From Catenuloplanes atrovinosus (lineage in GTDB: Bacteria; Actinomycetota; Actinomycetes; Mycobacteriales; Micromonosporaceae): a stretch of 64,000 bases of DNA. Shown here piece by piece: positions 27,580-36,065 of this stretch; positions within the stretch are counted from its first letter, which is position 1, and each line of letters starts with the position of its first letter. A program made the translations under genes and the position numbers. Below the pieces are notes generated by a model. The model saw only the letters and a program-made list of their open reading frames with translations, was not told the DNA's origin and did no database searches. The DNA is taken from contig NZ_JAVDYB010000001.1 in NCBI RefSeq assembly GCF_031458235.1, positions 2,005,001 through 2,069,000 of the forward strand, read 5' to 3'.

Positions 27580-28377
27580 ATAGCGGGACATGTGCCGCAC
27601 GGCCGGGATCGGCCGGAGCGCGGAGCCGAGCAGCCGGGTGACGCGCGGCAGTTCCTCGGTGCCGGGCGCGGTGATCGCGTCCACCGCGTCGCGCAGCCGC
27701 AGCCCGGGCACGGCCCGGACCGGGTCGTGCGGGTCGTCCACGCTCCAGTGCAGCGTGGCGCCGGAGAGGCGGACCGCCGGGTTCAGCTTCTGGGCGCGGA
27801 TCGCCAGCCGGTTGAACGCGTCGAACGCGATCGTGGTGCCCTCGCCGAACCGGCCGGTGATCCGGCGCAGCAGTGAGATGCCCTGCTCCTCGGTGAGGTA
27901 CATGCTCAGGCCCTCCGCGATCGCGAGCGTGGGGTGCCCGGCCGGGATGCGGTCGAGCCAGCCGTCGTCGGTGACGGACGCGCCGATCGTGTGGTAGCCG
28001 GGCCGGTCCGGGAACAGCGTGTGGCGCAGCTCGACGACGTCCGGGAAGTCCACGTCGTACCACTCGGCGCCGGGCCGGGGATCGACGCGCCAGACGCGGG
28101 TGTCCAGCCCGGCGCCGAGGTGGACCACGGTGACCTCGCCGTCGTGCTCGCGCAGGAACTCGCGCACCCACCCGTCCAGGAACCTGGCCCGCACCGCCAC
28201 GGTGGGCGCCATCTGCGGGCTGATGCCGGTGGCGGAGAAGTCGTAGTCGATGGCGTCGACCGCGGCCGCGGCCATGGTGTCGCCCAGCACCGGGTGTGCC
28301 GCGCGGGCGTCGAGCGCCCGGGCGTACAGCGTTACCAACAGCGTCTCGCGCGCCTCCGTGAGGCGAACCCGCACCAT
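27562..28377 (-). CDS. Class I SAM methyltransferase of the LCMT/PPM (O-methyltransferase) type
   Basis: 271 residues. It shows VVHLGAGLDTRVWRVDP, the motif I variant of leucine-carboxyl-methyltransferase relatives, and EWYDVDFPDVVELR and AIAEGLSMYLTEEQ typical of the PPM-1/TcmP group that methylates hydroxyl or carboxyl groups of small molecules. It begins VRVRLTEARETLLVTLYARALDA-like, the usual family N-terminus. It is not EgtD, whose motifs are different. No operon partner. Confidence 0.85.
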   Translation of the reverse strand: MVRVRLTEARETLLVTLYARALDARAAHPVLGDTMAAAAVDAIDYDFSATGISPQMAPTVAVRARFLDGWVREFLREHDGEVTVVHLGAGLDTRVWRVDPRPGAEWYDVDFPDVVELRHTLFPDRPGYHTIGASVTDDGWLDRIPAGHPTLAIAEGLSMYLTEEQGISLLRRITGRFGEGTTIAFDAFNRLAIRAQKLNPAVRLSGATLHWSVDDPHDPVRAVPGLRLRDAVDAITAPGTEELPRVTRLLGSALRPIPAVRHMSRYLRYER

Positions 28378-28533
28378 GAATTCGACGGTACGCGGGCCGC
28401 GCTCGCCCGTGGGGGCACCGGTGACGCCGGGGCTGGTGCGGCATCCGGCAGAACGGGCGCACTGCACATTTCGCGCCCGCCGGCCGTCGTGGCGGCGATA
28501 TGGTTCCCGGAGAAGCTCAGCCGAACAGCATCC

Positions 28534-28551
28534 GTTAAGGACGCGTTAAGG
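28534..28551. promoter_or_regulatory. Direct repeats in the gltA promoter region
   Basis: GTTAAGG occurs at 28534 and 28545, 11 bp apart, one helical turn, as for tandem binding of a response regulator. They are 120-140 bp before the citrate synthase start within the 293-bp gap, which also contains an isolated GTGAAC at 28622-28627. Confidence 0.35.
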
Positions 28552-28670
28552 CGCGATGACCGCGCTCGGTGATCCATGCCTCACTGGGGCCGTTGCGCCA
28601 GTCTCGGGCGGAGGGTTTACGGTGAACGGAAGGTCTACCCAGAGATCTGCCGGTAAAGCGAGGGAAATAC

Positions 28671-29954
28671 ATGACGGATGTCAAGCTTGAGCATCCTGGC
28701 GGACAGCTGTCGATGCCGGTTCGGAACGCGGTTGAGGGACCGGCGGGCGTTGACGTCGGTCAGTTGTTGAAGGAAACCGGATACGTCACCCTCGACACCG
28801 GATTCGTCAACACCGCCTCATGCACCTCCGCGATCACCTACATCGACGGCGACGCCGGAATTCTGCGCTACCGTGGCTACCCGATCGACCAGCTGGCGGG
28901 CAAGGCGTCGTTCCTCGAGACGTCCTACCTCCTCATCTACGGTGAGCTGCCCACGGCGGACCAGCTCGCCGAGTTCGACTCCCGCGTCCGCAAGCACACG
29001 CTGCTGCATGAGGAGATGCGCCAGTTCTTCGGCGGTTTCCCGCGTGACGCGCACCCGATGGCCGTGCTCTCCTCCGCGGTGAGCGCGCTGTCGACCTTCT
29101 ACCAGGACGCGCTCGACCCGTTCAATCCCGAGGACGTGGAGATCTCCACGGTCCGGCTGCTGGCCAAGGTGCCGACCATAGCGTCGTACGCCTACAAGAA
29201 GTCCATCGGTCAGCCGATGCTCTACCCGGACAACAATCTGGGTTACGTGGAGAACTTCCTCCGCATGACCTTCGGCGTCCCGACCGAGGACTACGAGATC
29301 GACCCGGTCGTGGCGCAGGTGCTGGACATGCTGCTCGTCCTGCACGCGGACCACGAGCAGAACTGCTCCACCTCCACGGTCCGCCTGGTCGGCTCCAGCC
29401 ACGCGAACCTCTTCGCCTCCGTCTCGGCCGGCGTGAACGCGCTGTTCGGCCCGCTGCACGGCGGCGCGAACGAGGCCGTGCTGACCATGCTCAACGGCAT
29501 CCACGCGAACGGCGGCGACGTCAACGCGTTCGTCGAGCGCGTGAAGAAGAAGGAGCCCGGCGTCAAGCTGATGGGCTTCGGGCACCGGGTCTACAAGAAC
29601 TACGACCCGCGCGCCGCCATCGTCAAGCAGGCCGCGCGGGACGTGCTCGAGCGCACCGGCGGCAACGACCCGCTGCTCGAGCTCGCGATGAAGCTGGAGG
29701 AGATCGCGCTCGCCGACGACTTCTTCATCTCTCGCAAGCTCTACCCCAACGTGGACTTCTACACGGGCCTCATCTACAAGGCGATGGGCTTCCCGACCAA
29801 GATGTTCACGGTGCTGTTCGCGCTCGGCCGGCTCCCCGGCTGGATCGCGCAGTGGCGCGAAATGATCAACGACCCGGCGACGAAGATCGGCCGCCCGCGG
29901 CAGCTCTACACCGGCTCGCCGGAGCGCGCGTTCGTCCCGATCACCGAGCGCTGA
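28671..29954 (+). CDS. gltA: Citrate synthase
   Basis: 427 residues, full length for a type II bacterial enzyme. Conserved parts include GILRYRGYPIDQLA, LHADHEQNCSTSTVRLVGS, PLHGGANEAVLTML (catalytic His), MGFGHRVYKNYDPRA (second active-site His with Arg) and SRKLYPNVDFYTGL (Asp). It condenses acetyl-CoA and oxaloacetate at entry to the TCA cycle. ATG 28671 is preceded by GAGGGAAATAC. It is followed by a clear intrinsic-type terminator, so it is monocistronic. Codon choice here is the most stringent in the window, as expected for a highly expressed gene. Confidence 0.98.
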   Translation: MTDVKLEHPGGQLSMPVRNAVEGPAGVDVGQLLKETGYVTLDTGFVNTASCTSAITYIDGDAGILRYRGYPIDQLAGKASFLETSYLLIYGELPTADQLAEFDSRVRKHTLLHEEMRQFFGGFPRDAHPMAVLSSAVSALSTFYQDALDPFNPEDVEISTVRLLAKVPTIASYAYKKSIGQPMLYPDNNLGYVENFLRMTFGVPTEDYEIDPVVAQVLDMLLVLHADHEQNCSTSTVRLVGSSHANLFASVSAGVNALFGPLHGGANEAVLTMLNGIHANGGDVNAFVERVKKKEPGVKLMGFGHRVYKNYDPRAAIVKQAARDVLERTGGNDPLLELAMKLEEIALADDFFISRKLYPNVDFYTGLIYKAMGFPTKMFTVLFALGRLPGWIAQWREMINDPATKIGRPRQLYTGSPERAFVPITER

Positions 29955-29974
29955 CCCGATTCCGGTTCCGCGAT

Positions 29975-30000
29975 AAGGCCCGCGCCCCGGCGCGGGCCTT
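29975..30000 (+). terminator. Terminator after gltA
   Basis: AAGGCCCGCGCC and GGCGCGGGCCTT make a perfect 12-bp stem (loop bases CC, effectively opening to a larger tetraloop), followed by CTTCTTGC. It starts 20 bp after the gltA stop. Confidence 0.85.
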
Positions 30001-30066
30001 CTTGCATGATTGCCGTTAACGTCGATGTTCCCTGATGGCCGCCCGCGCCCGACACCATGCGGTTCC

Positions 30067-32094
30067 ATGTGGAATCGACGACTGCTGACCGCCACCCTGG
30101 CGTCGGCGCTGATCGCGGGCGCGCTGGTGGCGCCGGCATCGGCCTCGGCCCGGAGATCATTCGACCTGCAGGCCCACCGCGGCGGGCTCGGCCTGCGCGT
30201 GGAGAACACGCTGGCGTCCTTCGGCAACGCGCTCCAACTCGGCGTGCGCACGCTGGAGCTGGACGTGCAGATCACCGAGGACCGGCAGGCCGTGGTCACC
30301 CACGACCGGCGCGTCTCCGGCACCAAGTGCGCCGACACCGCGCCCGTCACGCCCGGCGACCCGGAGTTCCCGTACGTCGGAAAGTATGTCAACACGCTGA
30401 CGCTGGCCCAGGTCCGTACGCTCGACTGCGGATCGAGGTCGCTGGCCGATAAGCCGGGGCAGCTGGCCGTGCCGGGTGCCCGCATGCCGCTGCTGAGCGA
30501 GGTCTTCGCGCTGGTCAAGCGCTACCGCGCGGACGACGTGACGCTCAATGTGGAGACCAAGGTGGAGGCGGGCGCGCCCTCCGAGACCGCGCCGCGCGAG
30601 CAGTTCGTCCAGGTCACGCTGGCCGAGATCCGCAAGGCCGGGATGCTGCGCCAGGTCACGATCCAGAGCTTCGACTGGGGTGCGCTGAAGCGGTTCCGCG
30701 AGGTCGAGCCGCGGCTGCCCCGGGTGGCGCTGACCAACTACGACTTCCTCCAGGTGGGGCAGCCGGGCGCGTCGCCGTGGCTGGGCGGCCTGGACATCGA
30801 CGACTTCGGCGGCGACCCGATCAAGGCGATCAAGACCTTCGGGGCGTACGCGTTCTCGCCCGTGCACGGCTTCCCGCAGAACGGCACCGTGTCCGACCCG
30901 GCGTACCGGCCCTACGTCACCGAGGCGATGGTGACGCACGCGCACCGCAACGGCATCAAGGTCGTCCCGTGGACCGTCAACGACGTGCCCACCATGGCGA
31001 AGCTGCTCGACGACGGCGTGGACGGCCTGATCACCGACTACCCGGACCGGCTGCGCACGCTGCTCTCCTCGCGCGGATACCAGCTGCCGCGCGGGTACCG
31101 GTCGCCGTTCGACGTGCAGGCCCACCGCGGCGGCCGCGCCACGCTCCCGGAGAACACGCTGCCCGCGTTCTCCGCGTCGCTGGCCGAACCGGCGATCTCC
31201 ACGCTGGAGCTGGACACCGGCGTCACCCGCGACGGCCACCTGGTGGTGCTGCACGACCGCACGATCAACGGCTCGCACTGCGTCGACACCGCGCCCGCGA
31301 CCCCGGGTGACCCGGCGTACCCCTACGTGGGCGACCTGGTGCACTCGCTGACGCTCGCGCAGATCAAGACCCTCGACTGCGGTACGCGGACGAACCTGCC
31401 CGGCCAGACGCCGGTGCCCGGGGCGCGCGTCCCCACGCTCACCGAGGTCTTCGAGCTGGTGGCGGCGTCCGGTCGTACCGACGTCCGGCTCAACATCGAG
31501 ACGAAGATCAGTCCGACGGTGAACGACACCGAGCGCTACGACGTCTTCACCCGCAAGCTGGTCACCGCGATCCAGCGGGCGCGGATGACCTCGCGCGTCA
31601 CCATCCAGTCGTTCGACTGGCGCACCATCCAGCTGTCCCGGCGCCTCGACCCGCGCATCGAGACCGTGGCGCTGGTCTGGCAGTACGGCCCGGCCGAGTG
31701 CGCGTCGCCGGCCGACGAGTGCTCGCTGCGGGCCGTCTACGGCGACCCGTCGGTGCGCAGCCCGTGGACCGGCAGCCTGGACTGGTGGCGCTTCCGCGAC
31801 CTGGGCAAGCTGGTCCGCGCCGCCGGCGCCGGCACGGTCTCCGCCAACTGGCAGGTCCACGACCCGTCCCAGCCGGCCGCCCCGCACCCGGACTGGTACA
31901 TCCGGACGGACCCGTCGTACTTCCACGGCCCCACGGTGCCGGTCCTCCAGCGCCGCGACGGCCTGAAGGTCGTCCCGTACACGCTGGACGACCCGGCGGT
32001 CATCCAGCGCGCCATCGACCTCGGCGTCGACGGCATCATCTCCGACACCCCCGCGCTGCTCATCCAGATCGCCATCCGCAACGGCCTCCGCTGA
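30067..32094 (+). CDS. Exported glycerophosphodiester phosphodiesterase with two GDPD domains
   Basis: 675 residues. A signal peptide (WNRRLLTATLASALIAGALV, cleavage about ASA-SA) precedes two homologous GDPD barrels, residues about 35-345 and 360-675. Each starts FDxQAHRGG (FDLQAHRGGLGL and FDVQAHRGGRAT), keeps a metal-binding E-x-D type strand (TLELDVQ, TLELDTG) and an N-x-E-T-K strand (LNVETK, LNIETK), and ends GVDGLITDYP or GVDGIISDTP. The enzyme would hydrolyse deacylated phospholipids or teichoic-type glycerophosphodiesters outside the cell to release glycerol-3-phosphate. Most family members have one domain; this is an internal duplication. A GGGCC hairpin follows. Confidence 0.9.
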   Translation: MWNRRLLTATLASALIAGALVAPASASARRSFDLQAHRGGLGLRVENTLASFGNALQLGVRTLELDVQITEDRQAVVTHDRRVSGTKCADTAPVTPGDPEFPYVGKYVNTLTLAQVRTLDCGSRSLADKPGQLAVPGARMPLLSEVFALVKRYRADDVTLNVETKVEAGAPSETAPREQFVQVTLAEIRKAGMLRQVTIQSFDWGALKRFREVEPRLPRVALTNYDFLQVGQPGASPWLGGLDIDDFGGDPIKAIKTFGAYAFSPVHGFPQNGTVSDPAYRPYVTEAMVTHAHRNGIKVVPWTVNDVPTMAKLLDDGVDGLITDYPDRLRTLLSSRGYQLPRGYRSPFDVQAHRGGRATLPENTLPAFSASLAEPAISTLELDTGVTRDGHLVVLHDRTINGSHCVDTAPATPGDPAYPYVGDLVHSLTLAQIKTLDCGTRTNLPGQTPVPGARVPTLTEVFELVAASGRTDVRLNIETKISPTVNDTERYDVFTRKLVTAIQRARMTSRVTIQSFDWRTIQLSRRLDPRIETVALVWQYGPAECASPADECSLRAVYGDPSVRSPWTGSLDWWRFRDLGKLVRAAGAGTVSANWQVHDPSQPAAPHPDWYIRTDPSYFHGPTVPVLQRRDGLKVVPYTLDDPAVIQRAIDLGVDGIISDTPALLIQIAIRNGLR

Positions 32095-32109
32095 CCGCTC
32101 GCCGCTCCC

Positions 32110-32139
32110 GGGCCGCCGCCGATCCCTCGGCGGCGGCCC
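32110..32139. terminator. Terminator hairpin after the GDPD gene
   Basis: GGGCCGCCGCCGA and TCGGCGGCGGCCC pair perfectly over 13 bp around a TCCC loop, 15 bp after the stop. There is no T-run, common for actinobacteria. Confidence 0.7.
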
Positions 32140-32217
32140 GTCGCGGCGCGGTACTGATCATGTGTGCCGGTCGATATGTTGGTCGGCATCATCGCCGCGC
32201 GGCAAGGACGGACGGAC

Positions 32218-33402
32218 ATGGCGGACAGGACGCCCCGGCGGGCGCTGCCGGTCGTGCTCGTGGTGGCCGCCGCGGCGCTGTGCCTGTGCGCCGGACTCAC
32301 CGTCCTGGCGGCCGTGCTGGCCGGGCAGAGCCGCGACGGGCCGCAGGTCGGCGCCACCGGGGCGCCGGGTACCCCCGACGACGAACTGCCGGCCGCCGAG
32401 CCGCCGCAGGCCGACATCCAGCAGATCTACAGCGACGCGCGGACCAGCCTGCGCGACGGCACGGCCTACGTGGGCTCGCCCAAAGAGGTCACGGTGGGCG
32501 AGACCGTGCACATCAGCGCCCGGGTCTGCGGCGAGCTCAGCACCGCGTGCGCGGCCGGGCCGCCCGGCGTCGCGCCGTCGTCGGCCGGGCCGGTGCGCAG
32601 CGCGCCGGTCTTCGTCGGCGCGCGCGTGGAAGCGGTGGCCGCGGCCGGCGCGGACCTGACCGTGATGCCCACCGCCGGCGGCGTGCAGCCGCTCATCTCC
32701 GAGGAGGACTGGGCCGAGTGGGAGTGGGCGGTCACGCCGGCCCGGGCCGGCTCGCTGACGCTGACCGTCCGGTTCCGGGTGCTGCTCGCCGACTCCGACG
32801 AGTCCCTGGTGCCGGACACGCTGATCAGGGTCCCGGTGGAGGCGCTGCCCGAACCGGTGCAGCCGGTCAACCCGGTCCGTCGTGCGTTCGACGCCGTGAC
32901 CGGTGCCGTCACCGCGCTCCTGGGACTCCTCGCCACGATCTTCTCGCTGCTCGGGCTGACCGCGGCCGGCATCTGGAAGGCCGCGCGCAATCGCCGGCGG
33001 CGCCGCCGGTCCGCGAGCCTCGAGCCCGGTGCCGAAGGCCCCACCCGGCCCCCTGAACCCGCGCGACGGGACGTCACGCCGGGACCCGCCCTGCGAGACG
33101 CGGCGCCGGGACCCGCCCGGCACGACGTCACGCCGGGACCCGCCCTGCGAGACGCGGCGCCGGGACCCGCCCGGCACGACGTCACGCCGGGACCCGCCCT
33201 GCGAGACGCGGCGCCGGGAGCCGTCTGGCACGACGCGGCGCCGGGGGCTGACCGGCACGACGCGGCGCCCCGACATGACGCCACGGCGGAAGCCGCCCGG
33301 CACGACGCCGCGCCGGGAAGCGGCCGGCATGACGTCGTGCCCGGGGATGACCGGCCTGACGGGGCGGCCGATCGGACCGACACGCGCCCGCCGGCGGGTT
33401 GA
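32218..33402 (+). CDS. Hypothetical membrane protein with a repeat-rich cytoplasmic tail
   Basis: 394 residues. A first transmembrane helix (about 10-33, LPVVLVVAAAALCLCAGLTV) leads to an extracellular beta-rich domain of ~190 residues (EVTVGETVHISARVCGE; two Cys that may pair), then a second helix (TGAVTALLGLLATIFSLLGL) and a basic RRRRRR stop-transfer segment. The tail from ~280 on is a Pro/Ala/Asp/His/Arg repeat, 18 residues per unit (DVTPGPALRDAAPGPARH), three near-identical copies then degenerate ones. I do not recognise the family. No operon partner is evident. Confidence 0.7.
   Translation: MADRTPRRALPVVLVVAAAALCLCAGLTVLAAVLAGQSRDGPQVGATGAPGTPDDELPAAEPPQADIQQIYSDARTSLRDGTAYVGSPKEVTVGETVHISARVCGELSTACAAGPPGVAPSSAGPVRSAPVFVGARVEAVAAAGADLTVMPTAGGVQPLISEEDWAEWEWAVTPARAGSLTLTVRFRVLLADSDESLVPDTLIRVPVEALPEPVQPVNPVRRAFDAVTGAVTALLGLLATIFSLLGLTAAGIWKAARNRRRRRRSASLEPGAEGPTRPPEPARRDVTPGPALRDAAPGPARHDVTPGPALRDAAPGPARHDVTPGPALRDAAPGAVWHDAAPGADRHDAAPRHDATAEAARHDAAPGSGRHDVVPGDDRPDGAADRTDTRPPAG
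33067..33231 (+). repeat. 54-bp tandem repeat coding for an 18-residue unit
   Basis: GACGTCACGCC recurs at 33070, 33124 and 33178, a period of exactly 54 bp (18 codons), with nearly identical DNA between. The near-identity at nucleotide level points to recent slippage or unequal exchange. Further degenerate units follow to about 33360. Confidence 0.9.
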
Positions 33403-33714
33403 ACGGCGCCGGGCCGGGACGAGAGGGGCCGGCGCCGGTGCGGCCCCCGCCGGGGTGTGCCGCCCTTGCGGCCACGGCACTGGCAGGGAGGAGCGCCAGC
33501 GACGACCGGTCTCGCCGGGAGGCCTGGACGGTGATGTGAGACCAACCCGGGCAGATCACATGGGTTTCCTACAGCGGTCTGGTGTCGTGGAAGCCGTTGA
33601 TGACGTCGAACGCCAGGGCGGTGACGACGACCCCACCGGCAAGCGCCGCAGTTCATGAAGATTTCGCCGGCTGTAGGCATCTTCGGCGGCGCCGCGACGG
33701 GGTATGACCCTGTC
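33403..33714. other. 312-bp gap before ppk2, contains a gene remnant
   Basis: No intact gene. The right part holds a fragment of a PiT-type phosphate transporter on the minus strand (33569-33655, listed separately). The left part is GC-rich with short complementary blocks but no convincing terminator. Confidence 0.6.
33569..33655 (-). pseudogene. Remnant of the N-terminus of a PiT-family phosphate transporter
   Basis: On the minus strand one frame reads ALAGGVVVTALAFDVINGFHDT, then RPL and a TAG stop (33571-33569). FDxxNGFHDT is the hallmark of the first half of PiT/Pho-4 phosphate permeases, where it normally continues into TANA and hundreds of further residues. Here it stops after the Thr, so only ~25 codons survive. 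The next gene, ppk2, is also part of phosphate metabolism, so a former pit-ppk neighbourhood may have decayed. Confidence 0.6.
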
Positions 33715-34647
33715 ATGGTGGACATGACGCACGCCGATGATCTTCAGCCCGTACTGGACCAGCTCGGGGAGTACGACGTGCGGGACGACGACGATGACGA
33801 CCCGATCCTGATCAAACCGGACGGCTCGCCGGTCGACACCTGGCGCGAGGACTACCCGTACGACGAGCGCATGCACCGCCCCGAGTACGACCGGCAGAAG
33901 CGGCTGCTCCAGATCGAGCTGCTCAAGCTGCAGAACCACTGCAAGGCGTCCGGCGAGCGGCTGGTGATCCTGTTCGAGGGCCGGGACGCGGCCGGCAAGG
34001 GCGGCACCATCAAGCGGTTCATGGAGCACCTGAACCCGCGCGGCGCCCGGGTGGTGGCGCTGGAGAAGCCGAGCGAGCGCGAGTCCACCCAGTGGTACTT
34101 CCAGCGCTACATCCAGCACCTGCCCGCGGCCGGCGAAATCGTCCTGTTCGACCGGTCCTGGTACAACCGGGCCGGCGTGGAGCGCGTGATGGGCTTCTGC
34201 ACGCGCACCGAGTACCTCGAGTTCATGCGGCAGGCGCCGGAGCTGGAGCGCATGCTGGTCCGGTCCGGCATCCGGCTGGTCAAGTTCTGGTTCTCGGTGA
34301 CCAGCGGCGAGCAGCGCACCCGCTTCGCGATCCGGCAGGTCGACCCGGTCCGGCAGTGGAAGCTCTCCCCGATGGACCTCCAGTCGTTGGACAAGTGGGA
34401 CGACTACACCGAGGCGAAGGAGGCCATGTTCTTCTACACGGACACGGCCGACGCTCCGTGGACGGTCGTCAAGAGCAACGACAAGAAACGGGCCAGGATC
34501 GAGGCCATGCGGTACGTGCTGAGCCGCTTCGACTACGAGGACAAGGACGAGGACCTGGTCGGCCGGCCCGACCCGCTCATCGTCGGCCCGGCCTCGCTCG
34601 CGGTCGAGGGCGTCCAGGCCTCGCCGCGCGTCTTCCCGCGCCTTTAG
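33715..34647 (+). CDS. ppk2: Polyphosphate kinase 2
   Basis: About 310 residues from ATG 33715; the frame stays open to ATG 33655, and neither start has a strong ribosome site, so the N-terminus is uncertain. An acidic run (DVRDDDDDDP) is followed by the PPK2 core: Walker A FEGRDAAGKGGTIKRFMEHL, GARVVALEKPSERE, Walker B/lid FDRSWYNRAGVERVMGF and KFWFSVTSGEQRTRF. The enzyme moves phosphate between polyphosphate and nucleotides (class I: NDP to NTP). The 3' end overlaps the convergent phosphotransferase gene by 4 bp. Confidence 0.93.
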   Translation: MVDMTHADDLQPVLDQLGEYDVRDDDDDDPILIKPDGSPVDTWREDYPYDERMHRPEYDRQKRLLQIELLKLQNHCKASGERLVILFEGRDAAGKGGTIKRFMEHLNPRGARVVALEKPSERESTQWYFQRYIQHLPAAGEIVLFDRSWYNRAGVERVMGFCTRTEYLEFMRQAPELERMLVRSGIRLVKFWFSVTSGEQRTRFAIRQVDPVRQWKLSPMDLQSLDKWDDYTEAKEAMFFYTDTADAPWTVVKSNDKKRARIEAMRYVLSRFDYEDKDEDLVGRPDPLIVGPASLAVEGVQASPRVFPRL

Positions 34648-35702
34648 AGCGCGGCCCAGCGGACGATCATGGTGACCAGGCCGCGGAGGCGTTCCAGCTC
34701 CGCGGCGTCGTCGGCCAGGGAGCGGCCGTAGGCGTTGCCGATCCGGTGGCCGCGGATCATGCGGCCGAGCACCGCGGGCGCGAACCAGCCGTACTTCGCG
34801 GCCCCGCACGCCGCGATCGCGCGCCGGACCCCGTCGGGGTCGCCCTGCCAGCCGCCGTCACGCAAGCCCTCCAGGTAGCCCTCGGTGGCCGCGTCCTCGA
34901 TGTCGGGCAGCAGCGCGGCGTCGATCAGGTTGTCCGTGACGCTGTCGATGATCAGGTTGGCGATGTCCTCGCCGAGCGCGCCGTCGCCGGTGAACGCCCA
35001 GTCGATCAGCACGGTACGGTCGCCGTCCGCGATCAGGTTGGTCGGCCAGACGTCCAGGTGCGCGAGCGTGCGCGGCTGCTCCTCGGCCCGGCGGAGCACG
35101 GTCTCGCGGTGCTCCCACACCCGGCGCAGCTCCGCCGCGGGCCAGGCCGCGGTCAGCGGGTGGGACCAGTCCTCGTCGGTGCGCATCGTGACCGTGGTGG
35201 CCGGGCCGTGCGCCAGGTACTGCCGCAGCCAGCGCCGGGACAGCCACGGCAGCGCGGGAACCCGGCCGGCCCAGCGCGCCTGCCCGGCGCCGAGCTGACG
35301 CGCGAAGTGCCGGAACCGCGCGGGCGGCCAGGCCGTGCCGTGCGCGCCGGTCGCCTCGGCCAGCCACAGCTCGATCGCGCCGTCCGGCCGGGGGACGGTG
35401 GCCAGCGGCTCCGGCACCTCGATGCCGGTGCCGGCGTAGGCCTCGGCCGCGAAGCCGGAGGTGTACGCGGTGACCTCGCGGCGCCAGTAGTTCCAGTGCT
35501 CCGGCGCGTCGCTGGTCTGCCAGGACGGGCTGCCGGCGGGCGCCGCCGAGGGCGGCCGGGCCACCTTGAGGATCGCGGTGCCGGCCGGCCCGTGCACGCG
35601 CCAGATGCCGCCGGTGGCCGCGTTGCCTGAGTTGTGAGTCAGCGTCTCGGCATGCGTGACGGCGCCGCCGATGCGGGTCCGGACGGGCTGTGGAGCCTGC
35701 AC
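34644..35702 (-). CDS. Phosphotransferase (APH-fold kinase-like protein)
   Basis: 352 residues. N-lobe: GIWRVHGPAGTAILKVARP with Lys as candidate ATP ligand. Catalytic loop: RTLAHLDVWPTNLIADG, where the usual HxD is HLD and Asn binds metal; the next acidic motif is VLIDWAFTGDGALGEDIANL. The overall pattern suits an APH/choline-kinase-like enzyme acting on an unknown small molecule. The start is GTG 35702. A long bidirectional terminator lies just behind its promoter side, shielding it from the cold-shock gene. Confidence 0.82.
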   Translation of the reverse strand: MQAPQPVRTRIGGAVTHAETLTHNSGNAATGGIWRVHGPAGTAILKVARPPSAAPAGSPSWQTSDAPEHWNYWRREVTAYTSGFAAEAYAGTGIEVPEPLATVPRPDGAIELWLAEATGAHGTAWPPARFRHFARQLGAGQARWAGRVPALPWLSRRWLRQYLAHGPATTVTMRTDEDWSHPLTAAWPAAELRRVWEHRETVLRRAEEQPRTLAHLDVWPTNLIADGDRTVLIDWAFTGDGALGEDIANLIIDSVTDNLIDAALLPDIEDAATEGYLEGLRDGGWQGDPDGVRRAIAACGAAKYGWFAPAVLGRMIRGHRIGNAYGRSLADDAAELERLRGLVTMIVRWAAL

Positions 35703-35771
35703 GGCGTACCCCCGGGATGACGTCGGTGGAAACAGTGACGATCATCATGCCGTGGTACGGCGGAGAAGCAC

Positions 35772-35808
35772 AAAAAAGCACCGGCAGTGGTGCTGCCGGT
35801 GCTTTTTT
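35772..35808. terminator. Strong bidirectional terminator
   Basis: AAAAAAGCACCGGCAG and CTGCCGGTGCTTTTTT are fully complementary (16 bp) around a TGGTG loop, with A and T runs on both sides. It ends transcription of the minus-strand cold-shock gene 54 bp after its stop and would also stop plus-strand readthrough. Confidence 0.95.
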
Positions 35809-35861
35809 ATGAGGTCTTGGGCACCGCCCGGCCCGGATGGCGCGGGCGGTGTGAGTGGTCC

Positions 35862-36065
35862 TTAGAGCGGGCGGATGTTCGCCGCCTGCGGGCCACGCTG
35901 GCCCTGGGTGATCTCGAACTCAACCCGCTGGTTCTCGTCGAGAGAACGGTAGCCGCTGGACTGAATCGCCGAGAAGTGGGCGAAGACGTCGTTTCCGCCG
36001 TCGTCAGGGGTGATGAAGCCGTAGCCCTTGTCCGCGTTGAACCACTTGACGGTGCCGACAGCCAT
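35862..36065 (-). CDS. csp: Cold-shock protein (CspA family)
   Basis: 67 residues: a single OB-fold with RNP1 KGYGFITP and RNP2 DVFAHFSAI, and the typical [11 protein letters not shown] start and [10 protein letters not shown] end. It binds single-stranded RNA/DNA as an RNA chaperone. ATG 36065 is preceded by AAGGAG 7 bases upstream. A leader of up to ~230 bases precedes the start, as is common in cold-shock mRNAs that use 5' UTR structure for temperature control. It is monocistronic, ended by the strong hairpin at 35772-35808. Confidence 0.97.
   Translation of the reverse strand: MAVGTVKWFNADKGYGFITPDDGGNDVFAHFSAIQSSGYRSLDENQRVEFEITQGQRGPQAANIRPL

Noticed and set aside
27562-28377. Methyltransferase considered as EgtD to complement egtA
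   Set aside because: It has the LCMT/PPM motif set (HLGAGLDTR, WYDVDFP), not the EgtD motifs, and is 28 kb from egtA.
30157-31926. 589-codon minus-strand open frame opposite the GDPD gene
   Set aside because: The plus strand has a signal peptide and two complete GDPD motif sets; the opposite frame shows only low-complexity Val/Arg/Asp-rich sequence.
33067-33360. Tandem repeats as a possible CRISPR array
   Set aside because: Repeats are contiguous with no unique spacers, keep the reading frame (54 bp) and lie inside a coding region.
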